A stretch of DNA of 64,000 bases from assembly GCF_900105885.1 (NCBI RefSeq), contig NZ_LT629780.1, forward strand, positions 558,001-622,000, written 5' to 3'. The DNA is from Pseudomonas guangdongensis (GTDB lineage: Bacteria > Pseudomonadota > Gammaproteobacteria > Pseudomonadales > Pseudomonadaceae). The translations under genes and the position numbers were made by a program. Below, in pieces: positions 57,640 to 64,000 of the stretch (position 1 is the stretch's first letter; each line of letters opens with the position of its first letter). The notes under the pieces were generated by a model that did no database searches, was not told where the DNA came from, and saw nothing but the letters and a program-made list of their open reading frames with translations.

Positions 57640-58389
57640 TTATTCCGCGACCACGGTGTTGCTGAGGCGGCCAAGGCCGGCGATTTCGACTTCAACCTTG
57701 TCGCCGACAGCGATGTCGACGCGGCCTTCCGGCACGCCGGTGATGATCAGGTCGCCCGGCTCGAAGGTCATGAACTGGCTGAGGAAGCTGATCAGCTCGG
57801 GAATGGAGCGCACGAAGTTGGCGGTGCTGTTCTGCTGGCGGACTTCGCCGTTGACCAGCAGCCTGATCTCCAGCGCGTGCGGATCTTTGATGTCGGCGGC
57901 ATCGACGACGACCGGGCCGACCGGGCAGAAGGTGTCGCGGCACTTGGCCTTGACCGCCGGGCGGTAGAAGCTGACTTCCGGCAGGGTGACCTCGTTGACC
58001 GCGGTGTAGCCGCCGACGTAGTCCATGGCCTCTGCCTCGGAAACGCGGCTGGCGCGCTTGCCGATCACCACGCCCAGCGCCGGACCGGCCTGGATGGCGT
58101 CGACGCCGGCCGGGAAGACGATGTTGCCCTCGTGACCGACCACTGTGTTCGGGGTCTTGATGTACAGCACCGGGGTCTTCGGCGGGGTCTTGTACGGGTC
58201 CTGGTTGAACTCGGCAATCTTGCTGTCCAGCAGACCTTGGTAGTTCAGCGCGATGCCGAACACGGTGCCGCTGAACGGGGCTTTCCAGGCGTCAGGCTTG
58301 ACGACCTGGCCATTCACGAGCGCTTGACCCTTGTCGTCAACCGTCGCCTCGAGGACCTTGCCGTCCACTTCAATCATCGCTCGGCGCAT
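57640..58389 (-). CDS. hpaG1: HpaG1: HpaG N-terminal-half homologue
   Basis: A 249-residue FAH-fold protein, first gene of the meta-cleavage operon. Motifs: FGIALNYQGLLD, TPVLYIKTPNTVVGHEGNIVFP, PALGVVIGKRASRVSEAEA and GDLIITGVPEGRVDIAVGD. It pairs with hpaG2 as the split form of HpaG. The start at 58389 has GGAG about 12 bp upstream; an internal ATG 12 bases downstream is possible. The promoter with two operator palindromes lies just upstream. Confidence 0.88.
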   Translation of the reverse strand: MRRAMIEVDGKVLEATVDDKGQALVNGQVVKPDAWKAPFSGTVFGIALNYQGLLDSKIAEFNQDPYKTPPKTPVLYIKTPNTVVGHEGNIVFPAGVDAIQAGPALGVVIGKRASRVSEAEAMDYVGGYTAVNEVTLPEVSFYRPAVKAKCRDTFCPVGPVVVDAADIKDPHALEIRLLVNGEVRQQNSTANFVRSIPELISFLSQFMTFEPGDLIITGVPEGRVDIAVGDKVEVEIAGLGRLSNTVVAE

Positions 58390-58479
58390 GCCAGCTTTTC
58401 TCCACAGACCAATGGGATGAATCCGGAACCTGCCCAGCAGGACACGGCGATCACCGTAACCGAACGTCGACGACCCCGG

Positions 58480-58491
58480 TTAACATGTGAA
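58480..58491. promoter_or_regulatory. Operator palindrome O2 at the hpaG1 transcription start
   Basis: TTAACATGTGAA, one mismatch from the palindrome TTAACATGTTAA. It lies just downstream of the -10 of the hpaG1 promoter, overlapping the expected start site. Its centre is 20 bp from the next operator, about two helical turns. Confidence 0.75.
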
Positions 58492-58492
58492 C

Positions 58493-58521
58493 TTTATAGT
58501 TAACATGTTAATCGTGGTCAA
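58493..58521 (-). promoter_or_regulatory. Sigma-70 promoter of the hpaG1 operon
   Basis: On the minus strand TTGACC (58521-58516), a 17-bp spacer and TATAAA (58498-58493): five of six matches at each hexamer and optimal spacing. The spacer contains a perfect operator palindrome. Confidence 0.85.
58500..58511. promoter_or_regulatory. Operator palindrome O1 in the hpaG1 promoter spacer
   Basis: A perfect 12-bp palindrome TTAACATGTTAA between the -35 and -10 of the hpaG1 promoter. Binding here would block RNA polymerase. HpaR (MarR family) is the likely ligand by context; the binding itself is inferred. Confidence 0.8.
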
Positions 58522-58590
58522 GCCTTTCCTCGCCGATTCCTGATCGCGAGGTATCATTCAGACTAGTTCGGCCCTGTGGAGAGACCAGCG

Positions 58591-59496
58591 ATGCGCGGCA
58601 ACGAGCCGATCCCGAACATCAATATCGGCCAGGTCTACGACCAGCGGTACGCCGACGAGGACGTCCACTATGAGGCACTGGGCAAGCTGGCCGACTTTTT
58701 CGGCCACAACATGCCGGTGCATCGGCACGACCGCTTCTTCCAGCTGCACTACCTGACGCGGGGCGCGGTCAGGGTCTATCTCGACGACCAGCAGTACAGC
58801 GAGAGCGCCCCACTGTTCTTCCTGACCCCGCCGACCATCCCGCACGCTTTCGTCACCCACCCGGACAGCGAAGGCCATGTGCTGACGGTGCGCCAGCAAC
58901 TGGTCTGGCCGCTGCTGGAGGCCCACCGCAGCCAGTCGGGCGAACCGCGTCTGGTATCGCCCACCTGCGTAGCGCTGGGCGCACCCGACGCCCGGCATGC
59001 CAGCGAGGTGGAACACCTCGACCGCCTGTTCGCGATGCTCGCCGACGAGTTCGGCCAGCAGCTGCCCGCGCGCAACGCCAGCCTGCAGGCACTGACCCAG
59101 CTGATCTTCATCGCCCTGCTGCGCCTGTCCGCCGAGCCGGTGAAGAACCAGCACGTGCGCCACGACAACCTGCAGATCTTCCACCGCTTCAACGCACTGA
59201 TCGAGGACCGCTACCGCGAACACTGGCCCCTGTCGCGCTATGCCGAAGCGATGGGCGTCACCGAGGCACGCCTCAACGACATCTGCCGGCGCATCGCCGA
59301 CCTGCCGTCCAAACGCCTGGTCCACGAGCGCCTGATGCAGGAAGCGCGACGCCTACTACTATTCACTGCCGGCTCGGTCAACGAAATCGGCTACCAGCTC
59401 GGCTTCAAGGATCCGGCCTACTTCACCCGCTTCTTCAGCCGCGAGGCCGGCATGACACCCAGCGAGTACCGCCTGCGCGAAAGCGCCCGCGCCTGA
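58591..59496 (+). CDS. hpaA: HpaA: AraC-family activator of 4-hydroxyphenylacetate catabolism
   Basis: A 301-residue AraC/XylS regulator. The N-terminal cupin sensing domain (HNMPVHRHDRFFQLHYL) is followed by a C-terminal double helix-turn-helix (about 190-300; LSRYAEAMGVTEARLNDICR and SVNEIGYQLGFKDPAYFTRFF). It resembles HpaA, which activates the hpaBC hydroxylase genes in response to 4-hydroxyphenylacetate. The ATG at 58591 has GGAGAG upstream; a GTG at 58576 overlaps that site. It is divergent from hpaG1, and the operators lie in the shared 201-bp gap. Confidence 0.9.
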   Translation: MRGNEPIPNINIGQVYDQRYADEDVHYEALGKLADFFGHNMPVHRHDRFFQLHYLTRGAVRVYLDDQQYSESAPLFFLTPPTIPHAFVTHPDSEGHVLTVRQQLVWPLLEAHRSQSGEPRLVSPTCVALGAPDARHASEVEHLDRLFAMLADEFGQQLPARNASLQALTQLIFIALLRLSAEPVKNQHVRHDNLQIFHRFNALIEDRYREHWPLSRYAEAMGVTEARLNDICRRIADLPSKRLVHERLMQEARRLLLFTAGSVNEIGYQLGFKDPAYFTRFFSREAGMTPSEYRLRESARA

Positions 59497-59510
59497 GAAT
59501 CGCACCCACG

Positions 59511-59542
59511 AAAAAGCCCGCCGGGGCGCGGCGGGCTTTTTT
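59511..59542. terminator. Bidirectional terminator between hpaA and the porin gene
   Basis: A 7-bp stem GCCCGCC/GGCGGGC with a 7-base loop, flanked by A5 on the left and T6 on the right. It can terminate hpaA (plus) and the porin gene (minus). Confidence 0.9.
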
Positions 59543-59551
59543 AGCGACTGC

Positions 59552-60856
59552 TTAGAGCAGCGGCAGGGTGTAGCTGACGATCAGACGGTTTTCGTCGACG
59601 TCGCGACCAATATGCGACTCGGTACGATAGGTCACGTTACGCACATGGAAACGCAGCCCCTTGAGAGTGCCCTCCTGCAGGGTATAGACGATATCGGTAT
59701 CGCGCTCCCATTCCTGACCACCATTCTTGCCGCCAGCGGCGATGTTGGTGCCGTCGACATAACGAGTCATAAAGGTCAGACCTGGAATACCCAGCGAGGC
59801 GAAGTCGTAATCGTAACGAACCTGCCAAGCATCAGTCTCTTCTTTGGTGAAGATGTTATAAGTCACCAAGTTGATACTGTAGGGATCCGCGCCAGCAACC
59901 ATCGGGAATGCTCCATCACCCGACAGGTCTTGGAACCCCAAACCAAATTTGTGCGCCCCGACACCCAGAGTGAACATGCCCTGATACATGTCATTATCAA
60001 CCTGAGACGGATTGCGCCCCTGGTCTTTGGACTTGAAGTAGCGCAGGTCACTAGTAAGGCTCATACCCTCGCCCAGCGGCAGCTTATGTACCAGACCAGT
60101 AAAGTGCTGCTTGTAGACGTTGTCGTAATCGCCGTAGTAGTAGCTTGCAGTCAGCTGCGGGCTGAAGGCGTAAGCGCCACCAGCAAAGTCAAAGTTTTCG
60201 GTATGGACATTTGCATTGACATCAGGAAACTCCTGATTATTGCTGGAGTCACGCAGATTGAACTCGGTCAAACGCCCAGCGTGGAGTGTCAGACCATCCA
60301 CCTCTTGGGAAGTGATCATACCGCCGGTGTAGGTGCCCGGCAGCAAGCGGGTATTATTGTACTGCACGACCGGCAGGGTCGGCATCAATGTGCCGATGTG
60401 CAGGGTCGACTTGGATACACGTACCTTACCCGTCAGACCAAGCTCACTGTAATCGCCAACCGGGTCACCATTGCGCTCCAGCGGCGACATGCCGATGCCA
60501 CCGCTGGCACCACCACCGTTAATACCATCAACCCGCCCCTTGCCGGAGTCAAGACGGACACCAAGCAGACCGATAGCATCAACGCCCACACCTACGGTGC
60601 CTTCGGTGAAACCGGACTCAAACTTGGCAATGAAGCCTTGCCCCCAGTACTCACCATAGGACTGGAATTCGTTATCGAAAGCACGGCGAGTGGTAGAAGT
60701 CGCCTCATCACGATAATCACGGTTCAGATACATGTTGCGCAGTTCGAGGCTCGCCTTGCTGTCTTCGACCAGAGCGGCCTGGGACACGGCAGGGACGGCC
60801 ATAGCGGCAGCGAGAATGCTCAAAGCCAGTTTCGAGCGCTGAGAAATTTTGCTCAT
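59552..60856 (-). CDS. OprD-family outer-membrane porin
   Basis: A 434-residue outer-membrane channel. The signal peptide (about 1-27, ending SQA) is followed by an OprD barrel: LVEDSKASLELRNMYLNRDYR is the classic OprD N-terminus, and the protein ends in the aromatic/hydrophobic strand LIVSYTLPLL. OprD paralogues give substrate-specific uptake, often of aromatic or other carboxylates, so uptake of 4-hydroxyphenylacetate or a related acid is inferred. GGAG precedes the ATG at 60856. Base composition is visibly less GC-rich than in the neighbours. The promoter carries an operator palindrome. Confidence 0.92.
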   Translation of the reverse strand: MSKISQRSKLALSILAAAMAVPAVSQAALVEDSKASLELRNMYLNRDYRDEATSTTRRAFDNEFQSYGEYWGQGFIAKFESGFTEGTVGVGVDAIGLLGVRLDSGKGRVDGINGGGASGGIGMSPLERNGDPVGDYSELGLTGKVRVSKSTLHIGTLMPTLPVVQYNNTRLLPGTYTGGMITSQEVDGLTLHAGRLTEFNLRDSSNNQEFPDVNANVHTENFDFAGGAYAFSPQLTASYYYGDYDNVYKQHFTGLVHKLPLGEGMSLTSDLRYFKSKDQGRNPSQVDNDMYQGMFTLGVGAHKFGLGFQDLSGDGAFPMVAGADPYSINLVTYNIFTKEETDAWQVRYDYDFASLGIPGLTFMTRYVDGTNIAAGGKNGGQEWERDTDIVYTLQEGTLKGLRFHVRNVTYRTESHIGRDVDENRLIVSYTLPLL

Positions 60857-60935
60857 TGTTGTTCTGTCTCCACGGGGACTTTTTTCTTCTTCGACGTTCA
60901 CCCGCCAGCCGGCAGCAGGCCGACGAGCGGCCGTT

Positions 60936-60964
60936 GTTCTAGCACTGGACTAACATGTTAACAA
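60936..60964 (-). promoter_or_regulatory. Promoter of the porin gene
   Basis: Minus-strand TTGTTA (60964-60959), a 17-bp spacer and TAGAAC (60941-60936): four of six matches each. The operator at 60950-60961 overlaps the -35 and spacer, the same geometry as at hpaG1. Confidence 0.6.
60950..60961. promoter_or_regulatory. Operator palindrome at the porin promoter
   Basis: CTAACATGTTAA, one mismatch from TTAACATGTTAA, overlapping the -35/spacer of the porin promoter. Likely a site for the same repressor as at hpaG1. Confidence 0.7.
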
Positions 60965-61137
60965 CGGCTTTTTTGCCTTGCGTGCTGATCCTTTTCGGTT
61001 TTTCAGCCCGCGCAACATGCCGGAAAAAACGGCGCATGGGAAGCTTCGGGGCCAATTCTGGCAAATCGAAAGGCTGCCTACTGCCCTCCCATGGGATGGG
61101 TTGACAGCCCGAAACGATTGTCACACCATCGCCAGCG

Positions 61138-61149
61138 TTAACTTGTTAA
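61138..61149. promoter_or_regulatory. Distal operator palindrome in the porin/TRAP gap
   Basis: TTAACTTGTTAA within the longer dyad GTTAACTTGTTAAC, one base from the consensus. It lies 177 bp from the porin site and about 305 bp from the TRAP-proximal site, so it could support looping or serve an unseen promoter. Confidence 0.55.
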
Positions 61150-61453
61150 CAAACGGCATCCAAGCCTCGGCAACCGCCTCATCGCGGATGGCGGCAGGGG
61201 CAGGGTTTGCCGCGCGCGTAACAGGTCCGGGCGCGCCTTGTAGCCCATCGTTGTGCCTGTCCCGGGTTGCCGCTGCCGCGGCGAAACCCGCATGGCAGGC
61301 AGTGCGCGTACGCCTCGGCTATGCTGGGCGTACGTTTGCCGGGACGATGTCGCGCACGCCCGGGCATGTCCCGTCTAGGTACCCGAACCACTCGTTACCC
61401 GGAGCCGTAAGCGTTCATCCGACAGCTTGCAGAAATTGCGTGCAAGCCTTCGA

Positions 61454-61465
61454 TTAACATGTTAC
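61454..61465. promoter_or_regulatory. Operator palindrome before the TRAP operon
   Basis: TTAACATGTTAC, one mismatch from the palindrome, ending 32 bp before the dctP ATG, where it would cover the promoter or transcription start. I could not assign clear -35 and -10 hexamers here. Confidence 0.7.
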
Positions 61466-61497
61466 CAATCCAGGTACAACAATAACGGGAGTCTCTC

Positions 61498-62520
61498 ATG
61501 AGAACCTTGAAACTCGCTGCCCTTGCCGTATCCATCGGTTTCGCTGCCGCCGCCCAGGCCGCCGACAGCTACACCCTGAAAGTCGCGCACTTCCTGCCGT
61601 CCACCTCCAACGCCCAGGCCAACATCATCGAGCCGTGGTGCGAGACCCTGCGTCAGGAGTCCAACGACCGCATCAAGTGCCAGCTCTACCCGTCGATGCA
61701 GCTGGGCGGTACCCCGGCCAAGCTGGCCGACATGGCGCGCACCGGTGTGGCAGACGTCGTCTGGACCGCCCCGGCCTACTCCGCCGGCAAGTTCCCGCGC
61801 GTCGAGGCCCTCGAACTGCCGTTCATCCTGCCGCCCGGCGCCAAGGCCGGCAACGAGATCATCTGGAGCTTCTACGAGAAGTACGCCAAGGACGATTTCA
61901 AGGACTACAAGGTACTGGTCGTGCATGGCGACGGCGGCATGGAGCTGCACACCCGCGGCAAGCAGGTCAAGAGCCTCGACGACATGCAGGGCCTGAAGAT
62001 CCGCGCCTCCAGCCGCACCGCCGCCAAGAGCCTCGAAGCCCTCGGCGCCACCCCGGTGAGCATGCCGCCGGCGCAGATGACCGAAGCCATCTCCAAGGGC
62101 GTGGTCGACGGCGCGCTGGCCTCCTGGGAAGTGGTTCCGGCCACCAAGCTGGATGAAGTCACCCAATACCACAGCACCATCCCGGCCGGCGAAACCGCTC
62201 TCGGCTACACCGTGCTGACCATGCTGATGAACCAGAAGAAGTTCGACGGCATGCCCAAGGATCTGCAGGAAATCATCGAGCGCAACAGCGGCAAGGCCCT
62301 GCTCGACCGCTTCTCCACTGCCTGGGAAAAGGCTCTGGACGGCGCGCGCGCAGCCACTCCGGCCGAAGGCCTGGTGGCCATCGACGCCGCCGCCTACAAG
62401 GGCATGCAGAATGCTGCAGCCGGCGTAGCCGACGCATGGGTCAAGGAAGTCAGCGCTAAAGGAATCGACGGCCAGGCGCTCGTCGACGGCGCACGCAACC
62501 TCACCTCCGCCTCCCGGTAA
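61498..62520 (+). CDS. dctP: TRAP transporter substrate-binding protein (DctP family)
   Basis: A 340-residue periplasmic receptor with a signal peptide (1-21, ending AQA). DctP-family features: LKVAHFLPSTSNAQANIIEPW, QLGGTPAKLADMARTGVADVVW, the substrate-carboxylate Arg segment GLKIRASSRTAAKSLEALGATPV and PPAQMTEAISKGVVDG. It captures an organic acid, here probably 4-hydroxyphenylacetate or a related aromatic acid given the operator and neighbours; the substrate is inferred. GGGAG precedes the ATG. It is the first gene of dctPQM. Confidence 0.92.
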   Translation: MRTLKLAALAVSIGFAAAAQAADSYTLKVAHFLPSTSNAQANIIEPWCETLRQESNDRIKCQLYPSMQLGGTPAKLADMARTGVADVVWTAPAYSAGKFPRVEALELPFILPPGAKAGNEIIWSFYEKYAKDDFKDYKVLVVHGDGGMELHTRGKQVKSLDDMQGLKIRASSRTAAKSLEALGATPVSMPPAQMTEAISKGVVDGALASWEVVPATKLDEVTQYHSTIPAGETALGYTVLTMLMNQKKFDGMPKDLQEIIERNSGKALLDRFSTAWEKALDGARAATPAEGLVAIDAAAYKGMQNAAAGVADAWVKEVSAKGIDGQALVDGARNLTSASR

Positions 62521-62526
62521 TCCTCC

Positions 62527-63060
62527 ATGAACGAGTCGCTATCCTTTGGGAGCGACCAGCTGGCTGAGCGCGGCGCCTACCGCCGCGCTCTCCACTACAC
62601 CGCCCAGGGCTTCGCCCTGGCCGGTGGTCTGGTCCTGATCGCCCTCATCAACATGTCGCTGATCTCCATCATCGGCCGCAAGCTGTTCTCCGCCCCGATC
62701 CGCGGCGATATCGAGCTGATGGAAATCGGTGCGTCCATCGCCATCGCCGCCTTCCTGCCGATGTGCGAGCTGCGCGGCATGCACATCAAGGTCGACACCT
62801 TCACCATGAAGCTGTCGCCATGCATCCAGCGCGCCCTGGACACCCTCGGCCACACCCTGTGCCTGCTCGCCGCGCTGATCCTCGCCTGGCGTACCGGCCT
62901 GCAGCTGTTCGACAACATGGAGTACGGCGACGTCTCCACCCTGCTGTCGATCCCCATGTGGATTCCGCTGGTCTTCATCGTGCCCAGCCTGGTGCTGCTG
63001 GCGCTGTGCTCGCTGGCCCGCATTACCGACCTCTTCCATCGTTCCGGAGGCCACGCATGA
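62527..63060 (+). CDS. dctQ: TRAP transporter small membrane subunit (DctQ family)
   Basis: A 177-residue inner-membrane protein with four predicted helices (about 25-45, 60-78, 100-120 and 140-165). ELMEIGASIAIAAFLPMCELRGMHIKVD is the typical DctQ core. It bridges the receptor and the large permease. It starts 6 bp after dctP and ends with an ATGA overlap into dctM. Confidence 0.92.
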   Translation: MNESLSFGSDQLAERGAYRRALHYTAQGFALAGGLVLIALINMSLISIIGRKLFSAPIRGDIELMEIGASIAIAAFLPMCELRGMHIKVDTFTMKLSPCIQRALDTLGHTLCLLAALILAWRTGLQLFDNMEYGDVSTLLSIPMWIPLVFIVPSLVLLALCSLARITDLFHRSGGHA

Positions 63061-64000
63061 GCGGCTTGAGTCTCGGCCTGATCGCGCTGGCCATCACCCT
63101 GACCCTGCTGGCCCTGCGCGTGCATATCGGCATCACCATGCTGATCGGCGGCGCCGCCTGCTTCTGGGCAGTCAACGACGGCGACCTGTCCTCGCTGTTG
63201 TTCACCCTCAACAACCTCGCCTATTCGCGCCTGTCCAACTACGACCTGGCGGTGATCCCGCTGTTCGTGCTGATGGGCCAGTTCGCCACCCACGGCGGCC
63301 TGTCACGGGCGATCTTCCGCTGCGCGGCGGCCTTCATCGGCCACTGGAAAGGCGGCCTGGGCATGTCGGCGATCGGCGCCTGCGCCGGCTTCGGCGCGAT
63401 CTGCGGCTCCTCGCTGGCCACTGCGGCAACCATGAGCCACGTGGCCCTGCCCGAACTGCGCCGCTACAACTACTCCGGTCGTCTGGCCACCGCTACCGTG
63501 GCAGCCGGCGGTACCCTGGGCATCCTGATCCCGCCGTCGGTACCGCTGATCATCTACGCGGTGCTGACCCAGGAATCCATCGCCAAGCTGTTCGTCGCTG
63601 CGGTGATTCCCGGCATCCTCGCGGTGCTTGGCTACATGGTGGTGCTGCGCATCATGGTCGCCCGCGAAGGCGGCCACGATCACGAACAGCAGAAGGCCAG
63701 CACGGCCGAGCGGATCAAGGCGTTCGTCAACGTGCTGCCGGTGATCGGCGTGTTCATGGTGGTGATCGTCGGCATCTACGGCGGCTGGTCCAACCCCACC
63801 GAGGCGGCCTCCATCGGCGCCGCGGCCTGCGGCATCCTCGCGGTGATCCAGGGCGGCATGCGCTGGGACGGCATCCGCACCAGCCTGCTCGGCACCGCGG
63901 AAACCACCGCGATGATCTTCCTCGTGCTGCTCGGCGCCGACCTGCTCAATTCCGGCCTGGCGCTGACCCAGATGCCCAACGAGCTGGCCGAGTGGGTGAA
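63057..64000 (+). CDS. dctM: TRAP transporter large permease (DctM family), 3' end outside window
   Basis: At least 314 codons from ATG at 63057 to the window edge, no stop. A multi-helix ion-coupled permease: YDLAVIPLFVLMGQFATHGGLS, GMSAIGACAGFGAICGSSLATAATM and GTLGILIPPSVPLIIYAVLTQESIAKLF are hallmark DctM segments. It overlaps dctQ by 4 bp. DctM proteins are usually 420-450 residues, so about 110 to 135 residues are missing. Confidence 0.93.
   Translation, partial: MSGLSLGLIALAITLTLLALRVHIGITMLIGGAACFWAVNDGDLSSLLFTLNNLAYSRLSNYDLAVIPLFVLMGQFATHGGLSRAIFRCAAAFIGHWKGGLGMSAIGACAGFGAICGSSLATAATMSHVALPELRRYNYSGRLATATVAAGGTLGILIPPSVPLIIYAVLTQESIAKLFVAAVIPGILAVLGYMVVLRIMVAREGGHDHEQQKASTAERIKAFVNVLPVIGVFMVVIVGIYGGWSNPTEAASIGAAACGILAVIQGGMRWDGIRTSLLGTAETTAMIFLVLLGADLLNSGLALTQMPNELAEWV

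Larger units (their letters stand above)
60857..61497. other. Divergent regulatory region between porin gene and TRAP operon
   Basis: This 641-bp gene-free stretch holds the porin promoter (minus), the TRAP-operon promoter (plus) and three operator-like palindromes (at 60950, 61138 and 61454). The middle part (about 61180-61430) has no recognisable gene, RNA or conserved motif; short open frames there lack ribosome sites. Confidence 0.6.

Noticed and set aside
61180..61430. A small gene or RNA in the porin/TRAP gap
   Set aside because: Short frames there lack ribosome sites and family features, and no stable hairpin with a T-tail was seen.

Overview
The window is GC-rich, densely coding DNA from a Pseudomonas-type gammaproteobacterium. 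The backbone order pckA, hslO, hslR, rimB-rimK, envZ-ompR, tex, thioesterase, gshA, argA, argE, pit, DUF47, CYTH-CHAD, gspE-like matches, as I recall it, the P. aeruginosa PA5192-PA5210 neighbourhood. I cannot name the species. No rRNA, tRNA, CRISPR array or insertion sequence was recognised.

Layout: 1-11 kb holds a protein C-terminus, a nitroreductase, pckA, hslO, a thiosulfate dehydrogenase pair (tsdB-tsdA), hslR, a periplasmic-sensor diguanylate cyclase followed by rimB-rimK, and envZ-ompR. From 11.2 to 36.4 kb, between ompR and tex, lies an accessory block of two tandem cellulose-synthesis operons, all on the minus strand. The upstream one is complete (bcsE-F-G-[RQ fusion]-A-B-Z-C). The downstream one is reduced (bcsG-R-Q-A-B-C). 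From 36.8 to 49.6 kb is housekeeping backbone: tex, gshA, the arginine genes argA and argE, phosphate transport, triphosphatase and an orphan secretion ATPase. From 49.6 kb to the right edge is a homoprotocatechuate (4-hydroxyphenylacetate) meta-cleavage region: a GlcG-like gene, hpaR, gabD, hpaI, H, F, D, E, G2 and G1 on the minus strand, the activator gene hpaA on the plus strand, an OprD-type porin and a TRAP transporter cut by the window end.

Two themes link the genes. The first is cyclic di-GMP: a diguanylate cyclase with an intact I-site sits beside rimBK (c-di-GMP-responsive in P. fluorescens), and nearby are c-di-GMP receptors of the cellulose machinery (two BcsA PilZ domains and BcsE). 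The second is a palindromic operator, TTAACATGTTAA and variants, found five times around the hpa promoters, the porin promoter and the TRAP operon. At hpaG1 one copy exactly fills the spacer of a near-consensus sigma-70 promoter, which points to a single MarR-type (HpaR) regulon joining catabolism and uptake. The most novel-looking features are the tandem, asymmetric bcs operons, the BcsR-BcsQ fusion, and a substituted PilZ motif in one of the two BcsA copies.
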